Both the position numbers and the translations under genes were made by a program. Positions 28,654-36,584 of a stretch of DNA of 64,000 bases are shown here, piece after piece. The stretch spans positions 26,060 through 90,059 of the forward strand of contig CABYVV010000001.1 of the NCBI GenBank assembly GCA_902522465.1, read 5' to 3'. Position 1 is the first letter of the stretch, and each line of letters starts with the position of its first letter. Source of the DNA: an uncultured Alphaproteobacteria bacterium. GTDB taxonomy: Bacteria > Pseudomonadota > Alphaproteobacteria > Methylaequorales > Methylaequoraceae. Under the pieces are notes generated by a model. That model was given only the letters and a program-made list of their open reading frames with translations, was not told the origin of the DNA and ran no database searches.

Positions 28654-29628
28654 ATGAAAAATAGTTTTACTATATATTCACCAGCTAGATTGCATATTGG
28701 TTTCTTAGATCTTGACAACTTGAGTTCAAGACAATTTGGTAGTATTGGGCTTACTATTTCAAATTTTTTTTTTAAAATTAAAATTGAAAAATCAAGAAAA
28801 ACCAAAATTAATTGTAAAAATTTTTTTACTAAATCCAAAATTAAGGAGGTAATTAAGATAATTGCAAAAGAAAAAAAAATTGGAAACTTTACAATTAACG
28901 TTTTTCAAGAAATCCCACTACATAATGGACTAGGTTCAGGAACTCAACTAGCACTTTCAATTGGTTATCTAATTTCAAAATTATTTAAATTAAATACATC
29001 TGTAGAAGAACTTGCATATATCTTGAACAGGGGATTAAGGTCAGGTATTGGCATTCAATCATTTAAGAAAGGAGGGTTTAATATAGATGTTGGCAAACTC
29101 AAAAATTCAAAAAGAATGCCTCTTAGTTTGATGAATTTAAAATGGCCGGTGGGTTGGAAAATTCTTCTTGTTTTAGATTCAAATATCGTTGGAGTTCATG
29201 GTGAGAAGGAAGTTCAAGAGTTCAAACAACTTAAGGTCGATACATCCTTAACCTCTGATTTAAATTGCAAATCTTTATTAATGAATATTATTCCAGGTAT
29301 AATTGAGAACAACTTTGAAGAATTTGCAAAAGGTTTGAGAAACATACAAGACAATATGTCAAAAATTTTTTATGGAAACAATAGAAAATTTGCAAGTACA
29401 AATTTAGAAAAAATTTTCACTAAAATAGAAAAAAAAAAAGTTTTGAGTTTTGGTCAATCCTCATGGGGTCCTACAGGATTTATATTTCTAAAAAACTCAA
29501 AAAAAAGAAATGAGTTGTTAAAATATTTAGAAACATATATTAGTTTAAATAATATTCATGGGCTAAAAATTTTGAAAGTTGAAGGAAGAAATTTTGGAAA
29601 GAAAATTATCAGTAAAGGAGAAGAATGA
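28654..29628 (+). CDS. Beta-ribofuranosylaminobenzene 5'-phosphate synthase (H4MPT synthesis)
   Basis: The 324-residue GHMP-kinase-superfamily enzyme condenses p-aminobenzoate-type substrate with PRPP, releasing CO2 and pyrophosphate, the committed step of methanopterin synthesis. YSPARLHIGFLDL at the N-terminus, IPLHNGLGSGTQLALSIG (the GHMP loop) and SFGQSSWGPTGFIF near the C-terminus match bacterial RFAP synthases (archaeal MptG). It opens the plus-strand run that continues with mtdB, which it overlaps by four bases. Confidence 0.92.
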   Translation: MKNSFTIYSPARLHIGFLDLDNLSSRQFGSIGLTISNFFFKIKIEKSRKTKINCKNFFTKSKIKEVIKIIAKEKKIGNFTINVFQEIPLHNGLGSGTQLALSIGYLISKLFKLNTSVEELAYILNRGLRSGIGIQSFKKGGFNIDVGKLKNSKRMPLSLMNLKWPVGWKILLVLDSNIVGVHGEKEVQEFKQLKVDTSLTSDLNCKSLLMNIIPGIIENNFEEFAKGLRNIQDNMSKIFYGNNRKFASTNLEKIFTKIEKKKVLSFGQSSWGPTGFIFLKNSKKRNELLKYLETYISLNNIHGLKILKVEGRNFGKKIISKGEE

Positions 29629-30524
29629 CAAAAAAAAATATTTTACATATGATTAGTCCTCAGGAAAACGTCAGTCCGTTTGACGTAAATATGGCATGCG
29701 ATGCAGGTTATGATCTTGTTATACCCTACACTAACGTAAACCTTACAGACGTAAAAGGATTAGTTCAGGATGCAATATTCTCAAGATCAATTAAAAATGC
29801 AAAAAAAACAGGTATTTTTATTTGTGGAAAAGATGCATCTCTTGCATTGGACATGATGGATATGGCCAAAGATTCTATGGTACCGCCCTTTGAAATTTCA
29901 GTTTTTCCAGATCCAGCTGGTTCCTTCACAACTGCCGCTGCTATGGTCGCCTGTACAGAAAAAACATTGCAAGATAAATTTCAGTCAGATCTAAAAGATA
30001 AAAATATTGTAATTTACGGTGGCAAAGGAATCGTTGGCGGTATTTCTGCAATAATGTGTGCACAATACGGTTCAAATTGTACAATAGTAGGTTATGATGG
30101 AATTGAAAATGTTTCAAAAAAAGCAACTGAATATAAAAATAGATTTGGTGTAGATATTTTACCTGCAGATGGATCTACAGACGAATTAAACTCCTCTTAT
30201 TTACCTAAAGCTGACATCATATTTTGTGCTGCAAGAGCTGGCACTCAAGTTATAAGTAAGGATCAACTTGAATTAGCTAAAAAATCAAAGATTTTAGCGG
30301 ATGTAAATGCAGTTCCTCCTGCAGGCTTAGAAGGGGTAAAACTAAAAGATGATGATGCTAAACATTCTTGTGGGGCATTGTCTATTGGTCCACTAACTTC
30401 TGGGGATATAAAAGTAAAAACCCAATACAGAATGTTTGAAAAAATGTGTTCAAGTGAAACACCATTATACTTAAATTTCGACGAAGCACTAGAAACAGCA
30501 AGAGAAATCATAGGATTAAAATAA
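29625..30524 (+). CDS. mtdB: NAD(P)-dependent methylene-H4MPT dehydrogenase
   Basis: The 299-residue enzyme oxidises methylene-H4MPT to methenyl-H4MPT. The N-terminal ISPQENVSPFDVNMACDAGYD is the methylene-H4MPT-binding region, in outline. VIYGGKGIVGGISAIMCAQYG is the Rossmann pyridine-nucleotide site, in outline. Length and motifs match MtdB of methylotrophs. The start ATG overlaps the previous stop (ATGA), and the stop TAA overlaps the ATA proposed as the start of the next gene, so three genes are tightly coupled. Confidence 0.95.
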   Translation: MTKKNILHMISPQENVSPFDVNMACDAGYDLVIPYTNVNLTDVKGLVQDAIFSRSIKNAKKTGIFICGKDASLALDMMDMAKDSMVPPFEISVFPDPAGSFTTAAAMVACTEKTLQDKFQSDLKDKNIVIYGGKGIVGGISAIMCAQYGSNCTIVGYDGIENVSKKATEYKNRFGVDILPADGSTDELNSSYLPKADIIFCAARAGTQVISKDQLELAKKSKILADVNAVPPAGLEGVKLKDDDAKHSCGALSIGPLTSGDIKVKTQYRMFEKMCSSETPLYLNFDEALETAREIIGLK

Positions 30525-31609
30525 AAAAAAATATATTAATTATTTCCTCGTATTGTGAAGATTTAGCCAGGGTATTTTTTAAACTAAATTTCAATGTTTA
30601 TGCTATATGTAATTATAACAGCCTTAATCTCAAAAAATATTGCCGTAAGATTTTAATCGTAAACTTAAATAACTCAAAAAAAACCCAAAAATATATAAAC
30701 GAATTTCAGTCTATCAGTAATATTGAAATTCTTATTGGGTCTGGATTTTCAGAAACCCACAGGCTAATAGATAATCTCGATACATTAAATAGAGGAAATA
30801 AATTTTTTACCCACAAACGAATAAATTCTTTTCTATTTTATAGAGATCTGAAAAAAAAAAAAATTAATGTACCAAGTTGGTCTATCAAAAAACCAAAAAC
30901 TAATGGATGGTTAATAAAAAATTTACTAAGTTTTGGTGGCCAAGGGGTAAGAGAAATTGATGAAAATATCAAAATAACTAAATTTGAATACTATCAAAAA
31001 ATCATTGATGGTGAACATATTTCAATTCAATTTTATTGTGAAGATGAGAGGATGAAAATACTATCAATATGTGATCAAAGCTTTTGTAAGAGTAAAAATA
31101 ACCCTTATTTAATTGAATCTATATTGTCCAGGAGATTAGATTTTAAAACATTAAAGAAAATTCAAAAAATATGTAATCATTTAATGAAAGAATATAATCT
31201 TAATGGAGTGAATAATTTAGATATAGTTTTAGAAAATAATTCTAAAATAATTTATGTCATAGAACTTAATGCAAGACCTGGGTTAAGCACAAATTTTTTA
31301 TCAAAAAAATATAAAGATCTTTATAAAGATAATTTCTTGAAAATTTCAGAAAAAATAAATGATGAAAATAATTTTTTTTACGGCACAAAAATTATTTACA
31401 GCAAAAAAAACATCATGATTAACAAAAATAAATTTAAGTTTATTGAGAGTCTTTCCAATTCAAACTCATATTCTGAACTACCTGTTCTCAATGACACCAT
31501 AGGAATTCATAAACCTATTTGCCTCATTCATTCAAAATCAAAAAAAATAGAAATACTAAGAGAAAACCTAAAAAAAATGTCGTATAAGATTTATAATGAA
31601 CTTTATTGA
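30521..31609 (+). CDS. ATP-grasp ligase of the H4MPT/methylofuran cluster (AUA start proposed)
   Basis: One uninterrupted frame runs from the mtdB stop to 31609 and encodes about 362 residues. A pre-ATP-grasp Rossmann-like part begins KKNILIISSYCEDLARVFFK, then come WLIKNLLSFGGQGVREID (nucleotide loop), IDGEHISIQFYC and VIELNARPGLS (metal site). The first ATG is at 31052, which would delete half of the enzyme. ATA at 30521, six bases after AGGA and overlapping the mtdB TAA as ATAA, gives the expected N-terminus. Methylotroph H4MPT clusters contain related uncharacterised ATP-grasp enzymes, presumed to add amino acids to a cofactor; the substrate is unknown. A run of 13 A (30851-30863) is in frame. 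Confidence 0.8.
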   Translation: MKKNILIISSYCEDLARVFFKLNFNVYAICNYNSLNLKKYCRKILIVNLNNSKKTQKYINEFQSISNIEILIGSGFSETHRLIDNLDTLNRGNKFFTHKRINSFLFYRDLKKKKINVPSWSIKKPKTNGWLIKNLLSFGGQGVREIDENIKITKFEYYQKIIDGEHISIQFYCEDERMKILSICDQSFCKSKNNPYLIESILSRRLDFKTLKKIQKICNHLMKEYNLNGVNNLDIVLENNSKIIYVIELNARPGLSTNFLSKKYKDLYKDNFLKISEKINDENNFFYGTKIIYSKKNIMINKNKFKFIESLSNSNSYSELPVLNDTIGIHKPICLIHSKSKKIEILRENLKKMSYKIYNELY

Positions 31610-31617
31610 ATTAAAAA

Positions 31618-32571
31618 ATGAATTACAGCATAAACAAGCACACAAATATTCTTGTACAAAATTTAAAGAATAATCATGAAAGGTTGTCAATTGGCCTAAA
31701 TAATTCAGGCCCATTAGGCTCCTCAATTATTGATGCCGGAATTGATTATCCAGGTAGTATCGAAGCAGGCATAAGGATTTCAGAAATTTGTCTAGGTGGA
31801 CTTGGAGTGGTTGAAATAACTTGTCAGTCCGACTTTAAAAACACAATAAAAAAAATTAATGTACACGCATCAAAACCAATCTTAGCATGCCTGGGGTCAC
31901 AATATGCTGGTTGGAGTTTGAATTATGAAAATTTTTTCTCATTAGGTTCCGGTCCAGCAAGATCATTGGCACAAAAAGAAGAAATTTTTTCTGAATTAAA
32001 TTACAAGGATAAATCCTCTTCGACATCCATTGTACTAGAAGTTGATAAAATACCTCCAGAGCAAATTGTAAAAAAAATATCCACTGATTGCGGAGTTGCA
32101 AGCACATCCATAACATTTATTTTAACACCAACAACATCTATTTGCGGAACAATTCAGGTCGTTTCTAGAGTTCTTGAGGTGGCAATACACAAAATACATG
32201 AATTAAAATTTCCGTTGCATGGAATTCTATACGGGTTTGCAACAGCCCCAATACCCCCTGTTGCGAATGATTTTATATCAGGTATGGGCAGAACAAATGA
32301 TGCAATTATTTATGGCGGAAAAGTTAATATTTGTATTGACGATAATGAGGAGGATATAATCGAACTTACTAATAAGCTACCAAGTTTGAATTCAAGTGAC
32401 TATGGCAAACCATTTAAACAGATTTTTTTAGATAATAATAAAGATTTTTACAAAATTGATGGTTCATTGTTTAGTCCAGCTGAAGTATTAATAAATTCAA
32501 AGCGATCTGGAAAGACATACTCTGCTGGAAGGATAAATACAGACTTAGTCGAAAAGTCATTTAGTTCTTAA
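31618..32571 (+). CDS. mch: Methenyl-H4MPT cyclohydrolase
   Basis: The 317-residue enzyme hydrolyses methenyl-H4MPT to 5-formyl-H4MPT. IDAGIDYPGSIEAGIRISEICLGGLG, in outline, LGSGPARSLAQKEEIF and TAPIPPVANDFISGMGRTNDAIIYGG, in outline, are diagnostic. LFSPAEVLINS closes the protein as in other Mch sequences. It starts 8 bases after the ATP-grasp gene and ends one base before the RimK-like gene, in the same plus-strand operon. Confidence 0.96.
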   Translation: MNYSINKHTNILVQNLKNNHERLSIGLNNSGPLGSSIIDAGIDYPGSIEAGIRISEICLGGLGVVEITCQSDFKNTIKKINVHASKPILACLGSQYAGWSLNYENFFSLGSGPARSLAQKEEIFSELNYKDKSSSTSIVLEVDKIPPEQIVKKISTDCGVASTSITFILTPTTSICGTIQVVSRVLEVAIHKIHELKFPLHGILYGFATAPIPPVANDFISGMGRTNDAIIYGGKVNICIDDNEEDIIELTNKLPSLNSSDYGKPFKQIFLDNNKDFYKIDGSLFSPAEVLINSKRSGKTYSAGRINTDLVEKSFSS

Positions 32572-32572
32572 A

Positions 32573-33442
32573 ATGTTTTCGATTGCTATAATTAGCGATA
32601 TTCATGACTGGCATAGTGAGCAGATAGAGTTAAACCTTAAAAAAAAAAAATGTAAAGTCATAAAAATTAAATACGATGACCTTCATCTAATTTTTGATAA
32701 TCGTAAAAATAAAATTTTGTCTCCTAAATTTCCAAAACTAAGAGGGGTATGGACTAGATTTTTGAAAAATGGCTCTCTCGAAGAGGTAACAACTAAGTTG
32801 ACATTTCTTCATCTTTTACAAGAAATGGGGGTATATATTCATAATTCTGGAAAAGTAATAGAACAGACTGTTGATAAGGTTAGAACAACAGGCCTATTGA
32901 ATATAAATAGAATTCCAACACCAAAGACGATAGTTGGTATAGGTAATATAAGCAAAATGAATTTAAAAAAAAAATTTTTGATGAAACCAATTTTTGGATC
33001 TCAAGGAAAAAATATTGAATTATTAAATACAGATTCTAACTTTAAAAAAATTAAAGCAATTGGAAATGTATTTTATATACAAGAATTTTTAAGAGATAAA
33101 AAAAAAAATAAATTTTGGGATTTAAGGGTTTTGGTAAGCAATCATAAAATAATATCAATAATGAAAAGAACATCGAATAAATTCATAACAAATGTTTATC
33201 AGGGTGCGAAAACAAAAAAAATGGAAGTTAATGAAAAATTATCTGAAATAGCAAAAAGTGTTTCGAAACTGTTTAAACTTGGATACGGAGGAATCGATAT
33301 TATCTTACACAACGGAAAGTACTATGTATTGGAGGTCAATAGTATTCCATCATGGAAAGCAATCCAGTGTTTAGAAAAAAAAGATATTTCAAAAATCTTG
33401 GTAAACGATTTCTTGAGAAATTTAAAAAAAAATGCCAAGTGA
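32573..33442 (+). CDS. RimK-like ATP-grasp ligase
   Basis: The 289-residue protein has the RimK/MptN type of ATP-grasp fold: an N-terminal alpha/beta part, then KFLMKPIFGSQGKNIELL (ATP loop), YIQEFLRD, WDLRVLVSNHKIISIMKR and GIDIILHNGKYYVLEVNSIPSW. Archaeal relatives add glutamate to H4MPT (MptN) or F420. A glutamate or amino-acid ligase acting on the pterin or furan cofactor is likely but unproven. It sits one base after mch and overlaps the CitG-like gene by 11 bases. Confidence 0.85.
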   Translation: MFSIAIISDIHDWHSEQIELNLKKKKCKVIKIKYDDLHLIFDNRKNKILSPKFPKLRGVWTRFLKNGSLEEVTTKLTFLHLLQEMGVYIHNSGKVIEQTVDKVRTTGLLNINRIPTPKTIVGIGNISKMNLKKKFLMKPIFGSQGKNIELLNTDSNFKKIKAIGNVFYIQEFLRDKKKNKFWDLRVLVSNHKIISIMKRTSNKFITNVYQGAKTKKMEVNEKLSEIAKSVSKLFKLGYGGIDIILHNGKYYVLEVNSIPSWKAIQCLEKKDISKILVNDFLRNLKKNAK

Positions 33443-34274
33443 AATTTTAAAAAAAATTTATATTCAATGCTGCTGTGACGAACTTAAGACTTATAAGCCT
33501 GGTAATCACAGTTCCATATCCAAAATTTTGGGCATGAGTGAACTTAAATTCAGATATGCTGCAAAAATATCTGCTAATTATTTGACAGATAAAAACCTTA
33601 GTCTTGGTGAATCAATTTATCTTGCTGCTAAAAATTGCAAGATAGAATTAAATTCAAATTACAATCTTGGAATTATTATTCTTTGTGCTCCAATAATCAA
33701 AGTTATAATGAACAAACCCTCTTGCTTCAAAAATAACTTAAAAGTTTTGTTAGATTCAATTTCAAAAAAAGATGGCCAATTGATACTTGAATCAATAAAG
33801 TTTGTAAAACCCGCTGGAATTTCAAATTACACAGGGAAAGGAAATATTAATGATGAAACTAAAAATTTGAGTTTTTCAGAAATTATGAAAGTAGGCTCTA
33901 AATGGGATAGGATTTCTAAATGTTACTCTAACAATTATGATGAAGTTATTAATTATGGTCTACCAATATTTGAATCCCTAAAGGAAAAGATTCCCCAACA
34001 AACAGCTATAGAATTTCTTTATTTAAACTACCTTTCAAAATCACCAGACAGCCATATTCAAAGAAAACATGGTTTTAAAAAGGCACAAATTGTAATGAAC
34101 AAAAGCCTGAAAACAATTAAAAGAATGAAAATTTTTAAAGAAAATCAAGATTTGCTCCGAAAACTTGATTTTTACCTTAAAAAATATCATTTAAATCCTG
34201 GTACTTGTGCCGATTTAACAGTAACAACCTTGCTAATCAAGAAAATTAAAGATATATTCAAATTACCAATATAA
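33432..34274 (+). CDS. Triphosphoribosyl-dephospho-CoA synthase-like protein (CitG family, H4MPT cluster)
   Basis: The 280-residue protein matches the CitG/MdcB fold: YKPGNHSSISKILGMS near residue 20, LGESIYLAAKNCK, NYNLGIIILCAPII and the C-terminal HLNPGTCADLTVTTLLI. A protein of this family (often called Orf5) is encoded beside fae and mch in many H4MPT methylotrophs. It probably transfers a phosphoribosyl-type group in cofactor synthesis; the reaction is not established. Its stop codon lies within a perfect palindrome that precedes fae. Confidence 0.85.
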   Translation: MPSEILKKIYIQCCCDELKTYKPGNHSSISKILGMSELKFRYAAKISANYLTDKNLSLGESIYLAAKNCKIELNSNYNLGIIILCAPIIKVIMNKPSCFKNNLKVLLDSISKKDGQLILESIKFVKPAGISNYTGKGNINDETKNLSFSEIMKVGSKWDRISKCYSNNYDEVINYGLPIFESLKEKIPQQTAIEFLYLNYLSKSPDSHIQRKHGFKKAQIVMNKSLKTIKRMKIFKENQDLLRKLDFYLKKYHLNPGTCADLTVTTLLIKKIKDIFKLPI

Positions 34275-34284
34275 TGTATATTGG
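34266..34284. promoter_or_regulatory. Perfect inverted repeat upstream of fae
   Basis: CCAATATA and TATATTGG flank a three-base centre ATG. The element overlaps the end of the CitG-like gene and lies 31 bases before the fae start. It could be an operator for separate fae expression or an RNA hairpin that protects the fae message. Confidence 0.4.
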
Positions 34285-34314
34285 AAACTATAATAATCTT
34301 TATACGGAGGAAAT

Positions 34315-34824
34315 ATGGCTAAAATCACAAAAATGCTTGTTGGCGAATCATTGGTAGGTGATGGTAATGAAGTTGCACACATTGATTTAATAATCGGTCC
34401 AAGAGGCACTCCAGCCGAAACTGCATTTGCAAACAGTCTCACTAATAACAAAGATGGGTTCACTGCTCTTCTTGCTGTCGTAGCACCAAACTTAATGACC
34501 AAACCTGCAACATGCATGTTCAATAAAGTTACAATTAAGGGAGCTAAACAAGCAGTACAAATGTTTGGACCAGCACAACATGGTGTTGCAAAAGCCGTAA
34601 TGGATTGCGTTGCTGAAGGAACTATTCCTGCAGATGAAGCTGACGATTTATTCATTTCTGTTGGTGTTTTCATCCACTGGCTAGCTGAAGATGATAAAAA
34701 AATACAAGAGTATAACTATCAAGCTACTAAAGAATCAATTGAAAGAGCGGTTGCTGGCGAACCAAAAGCCAAAGATGTTGTATCTGAGAAAGATTCTGCG
34801 GAACATCCGTTCGCTGCAAAATGA
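34315..34824 (+). CDS. fae: Formaldehyde-activating enzyme
   Basis: The 169-residue enzyme condenses formaldehyde with H4MPT, the entry step of the pathway. [24 protein letters not shown], in outline, contains the catalytic histidine; [24 protein letters not shown], in outline, and [20 protein letters not shown] are family blocks. The ATG follows CGGAGG by four bases, the best ribosome-binding site in this part of the window. Codon choice is less AT-biased than in neighbouring cofactor genes, both suggesting high expression. Length is typical. Confidence 0.98.
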   Translation: MAKITKMLVGESLVGDGNEVAHIDLIIGPRGTPAETAFANSLTNNKDGFTALLAVVAPNLMTKPATCMFNKVTIKGAKQAVQMFGPAQHGVAKAVMDCVAEGTIPADEADDLFISVGVFIHWLAEDDKKIQEYNYQATKESIERAVAGEPKAKDVVSEKDSAEHPFAAK

Positions 34825-34836
34825 GATTCATCCGAC

Positions 34837-34911
34837 ATGAAGCCATTAACAAAAAATGCTAGTGGTGGCGGATGGCTTTCAAGGTTGTTCTCATTTTTGA
34901 AAAGTAAATAA
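34837..34911 (+). CDS. Possible 24-residue peptide downstream of fae
   Basis: A short frame begins 12 bases after the fae stop and ends just before a hairpin. It encodes a basic peptide that starts MKPLTKNAS and ends GGGWLSRLFSFLKSK, where the last dozen residues could form an amphipathic helix. There is no clear ribosome-binding site, so translation would need coupling to fae. I do not recognise it, and it may be chance. Conservation downstream of fae in relatives would decide. Confidence 0.3.
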   Translation: MKPLTKNASGGGWLSRLFSFLKSK

Positions 34912-34914
34912 TAT

Positions 34915-34940
34915 CTAGGGACTTAAATTCTCGTCCCTAG
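34915..34940. terminator. Hairpin between fae and the convergent HisA-like gene
   Basis: CTAGGGAC pairs perfectly with GTCCCTAG around a ten-base loop. The hairpin includes the last codons and the stop (TAG) of the minus-strand HisA-like gene and follows the plus-strand fae unit. The minus-strand side continues into a moderately U-rich stretch. It probably acts as a terminator for one or both genes. Confidence 0.5.
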
Positions 34941-35610
34941 AAATTCTGTTGTGAATTAATGTTGACAATACAACCCCCTTTACACCCAAACTCTTTAATT
35001 GTTCTATCTGACCTTGTGAATTAATTCCACCTGCGACATAAACCCCATGTTGTATCAAATGGTTTACTAATCTCTTAATAAGTTTTAAATTCATACCTCT
35101 TCCGCCAACCTTATCTAAAAACATAAGAATAATATCAAGTTTTGATTTTTTATTTTTGAACTTTGTAATCCATTTTTTTTGATCGCCATTAAAGTCAATA
35201 GAAAATTTTAGTTTTTTTTGTTTAATATAGGACTCTAAACTAAAATTTTTGAGTGTTTCAGTCCCAAGAACTAGGCTGTAGTTAGTCAATTTTTTTGTTC
35301 TTTTTTCACTATGGTAATTAAAAATAGAGATCGGATAATCAAAACCTGCGTCAATATAAAAATTTATATCAGGAAATTTGGCAAGTAATCTATTAATTAA
35401 TTCATTATTACAGCTATATCTGTTTATAGCATCTAGATCAGCTATATAGACATTTCTCAAGTCAATTTTCTTTTTTGTAATTTCTATTAATTTAATTGGA
35501 TCTGAAAAATCTTCATTATTAATGTATAATGGCTTATAATTAAATCTTAAACCAGCGAAAGCTTTTACCGCTTTGCCACCTTTTATATCAACTGCTAGAA
35601 TAATTTGCAT
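34915..35610 (-). CDS. HisA-like protein of the H4MPT cluster (COG1411 type)
   Basis: The 231-residue protein is a TIM barrel related to phosphoribosylformimino-AICAR isomerase: IILAVDIKGGKAVKAFAG at the start, VYIADLDAINR, DAGFD, FSIDFNGDQK and GVYVAGGINSQGQIEQLKSLG toward the end. Such HisA-like proteins are encoded in archaea and in H4MPT-using bacteria and are thought to act in methanofuran or methanopterin synthesis without a proven reaction. It is divergent from the ATP-grasp gene at 35625, with only 14 bases between start codons, so promoter elements must lie inside the coding regions. Confidence 0.8.
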   Translation of the reverse strand: MQIILAVDIKGGKAVKAFAGLRFNYKPLYINNEDFSDPIKLIEITKKKIDLRNVYIADLDAINRYSCNNELINRLLAKFPDINFYIDAGFDYPISIFNYHSEKRTKKLTNYSLVLGTETLKNFSLESYIKQKKLKFSIDFNGDQKKWITKFKNKKSKLDIILMFLDKVGGRGMNLKLIKRLVNHLIQHGVYVAGGINSQGQIEQLKSLGVKGVVLSTLIHNRISRDENLSP

Positions 35611-35624
35611 AATTAATTTTAACT

Positions 35625-36584
35625 ATGAAAAATTTAATACTATTAGAACATTTTACTGCTCAATCAGATATTAATCATAATCAAGATAAAGACATTTTAA
35701 GAGAAGCATTAAATATAGCAAATACAATAATTAGGAACTTTATTAAAAATCCAGACATAAAAAAGTTATTTGTGATTAGAAATGAGAAATTTAAAAAAAT
35801 TATTTCTAACAAAGTAATCTTTCTTTCCACAAATCAATTTACTTCATATCAGAATATCTTAAAACAGTTCCAAAACAATGACGAAATTATCCTTGTTGCA
35901 CCGGAAATTGAACAGAAATCTATTAACCTATATGAAGAATTAAAAAAAAGATTTAATATTCTTTGTTCTACTTATTGCACTGTCAAAACTTTCTCTTCAA
36001 AAATTAATTCATTAGTCGCACTTAAAAAAAGAAAATTACCTGTTGTTGATTTTGCTCAAACCAATTGCCTTCCTTACAAGAAAATTATTGTTAAACCAAT
36101 TTATGGGGCAGGATCACATGAAGTTTTTTTGATAGAAAATAAATGCAAGATTAATCAAAAGAAATCTATAATTTTTCAAAAGTTTTACGATGGTTTAAAA
36201 GGTAGTTTTTTGATGCTCTGTAAAAATGGAATTACTAAAGTCATATGTTGTAATAAACAAATCATTAAAATCGAAAGGGGTAAAGTAATACAAATTGGAT
36301 GCATTATAGGGGGATTAGAAAATCATAGATGTGAAATTGAGATCCTGGCTAAGAAAATCTGTGATAAATTTAAAGGGCTATTTGGTATTATTGGGGTTGA
36401 TATTGTGAGGTTTAATAACAAATGGTTGATATTAGAAATCAATCCAAGATTTACGAGTTCTTACTGTGGCTTAAATAAATCATATTCACGTAAAACAGTA
36501 CAAGAAGTTACAAAATTTTACATTAATAAACGTTTAAATGATTTTAAGCCTAAATTACTAAAATCAGAAAAATATATATTCTAG
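35625..36584 (+). CDS. ATP-grasp ligase, MfnD-like candidate
   Basis: The 319-residue protein has an ATP-grasp core: KIIVKPIYGAGSHEVFLIEN, FQKFYDGLKGSFLMLC and IVRFNNKWLILEINPRFTSS. Its position before the MfnF-like gene and near MfnB- and MfnE-like genes suggests it is the counterpart of tyramine-glutamate ligase MfnD, which starts the methanofuran side chain. The bacterial furan cofactor has a different, polyglutamate tail, so the substrate is inferred. Its stop TAG overlaps the GTG start of the next gene by one base. Confidence 0.72.
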   Translation: MKNLILLEHFTAQSDINHNQDKDILREALNIANTIIRNFIKNPDIKKLFVIRNEKFKKIISNKVIFLSTNQFTSYQNILKQFQNNDEIILVAPEIEQKSINLYEELKKRFNILCSTYCTVKTFSSKINSLVALKKRKLPVVDFAQTNCLPYKKIIVKPIYGAGSHEVFLIENKCKINQKKSIIFQKFYDGLKGSFLMLCKNGITKVICCNKQIIKIERGKVIQIGCIIGGLENHRCEIEILAKKICDKFKGLFGIIGVDIVRFNNKWLILEINPRFTSSYCGLNKSYSRKTVQEVTKFYINKRLNDFKPKLLKSEKYIF

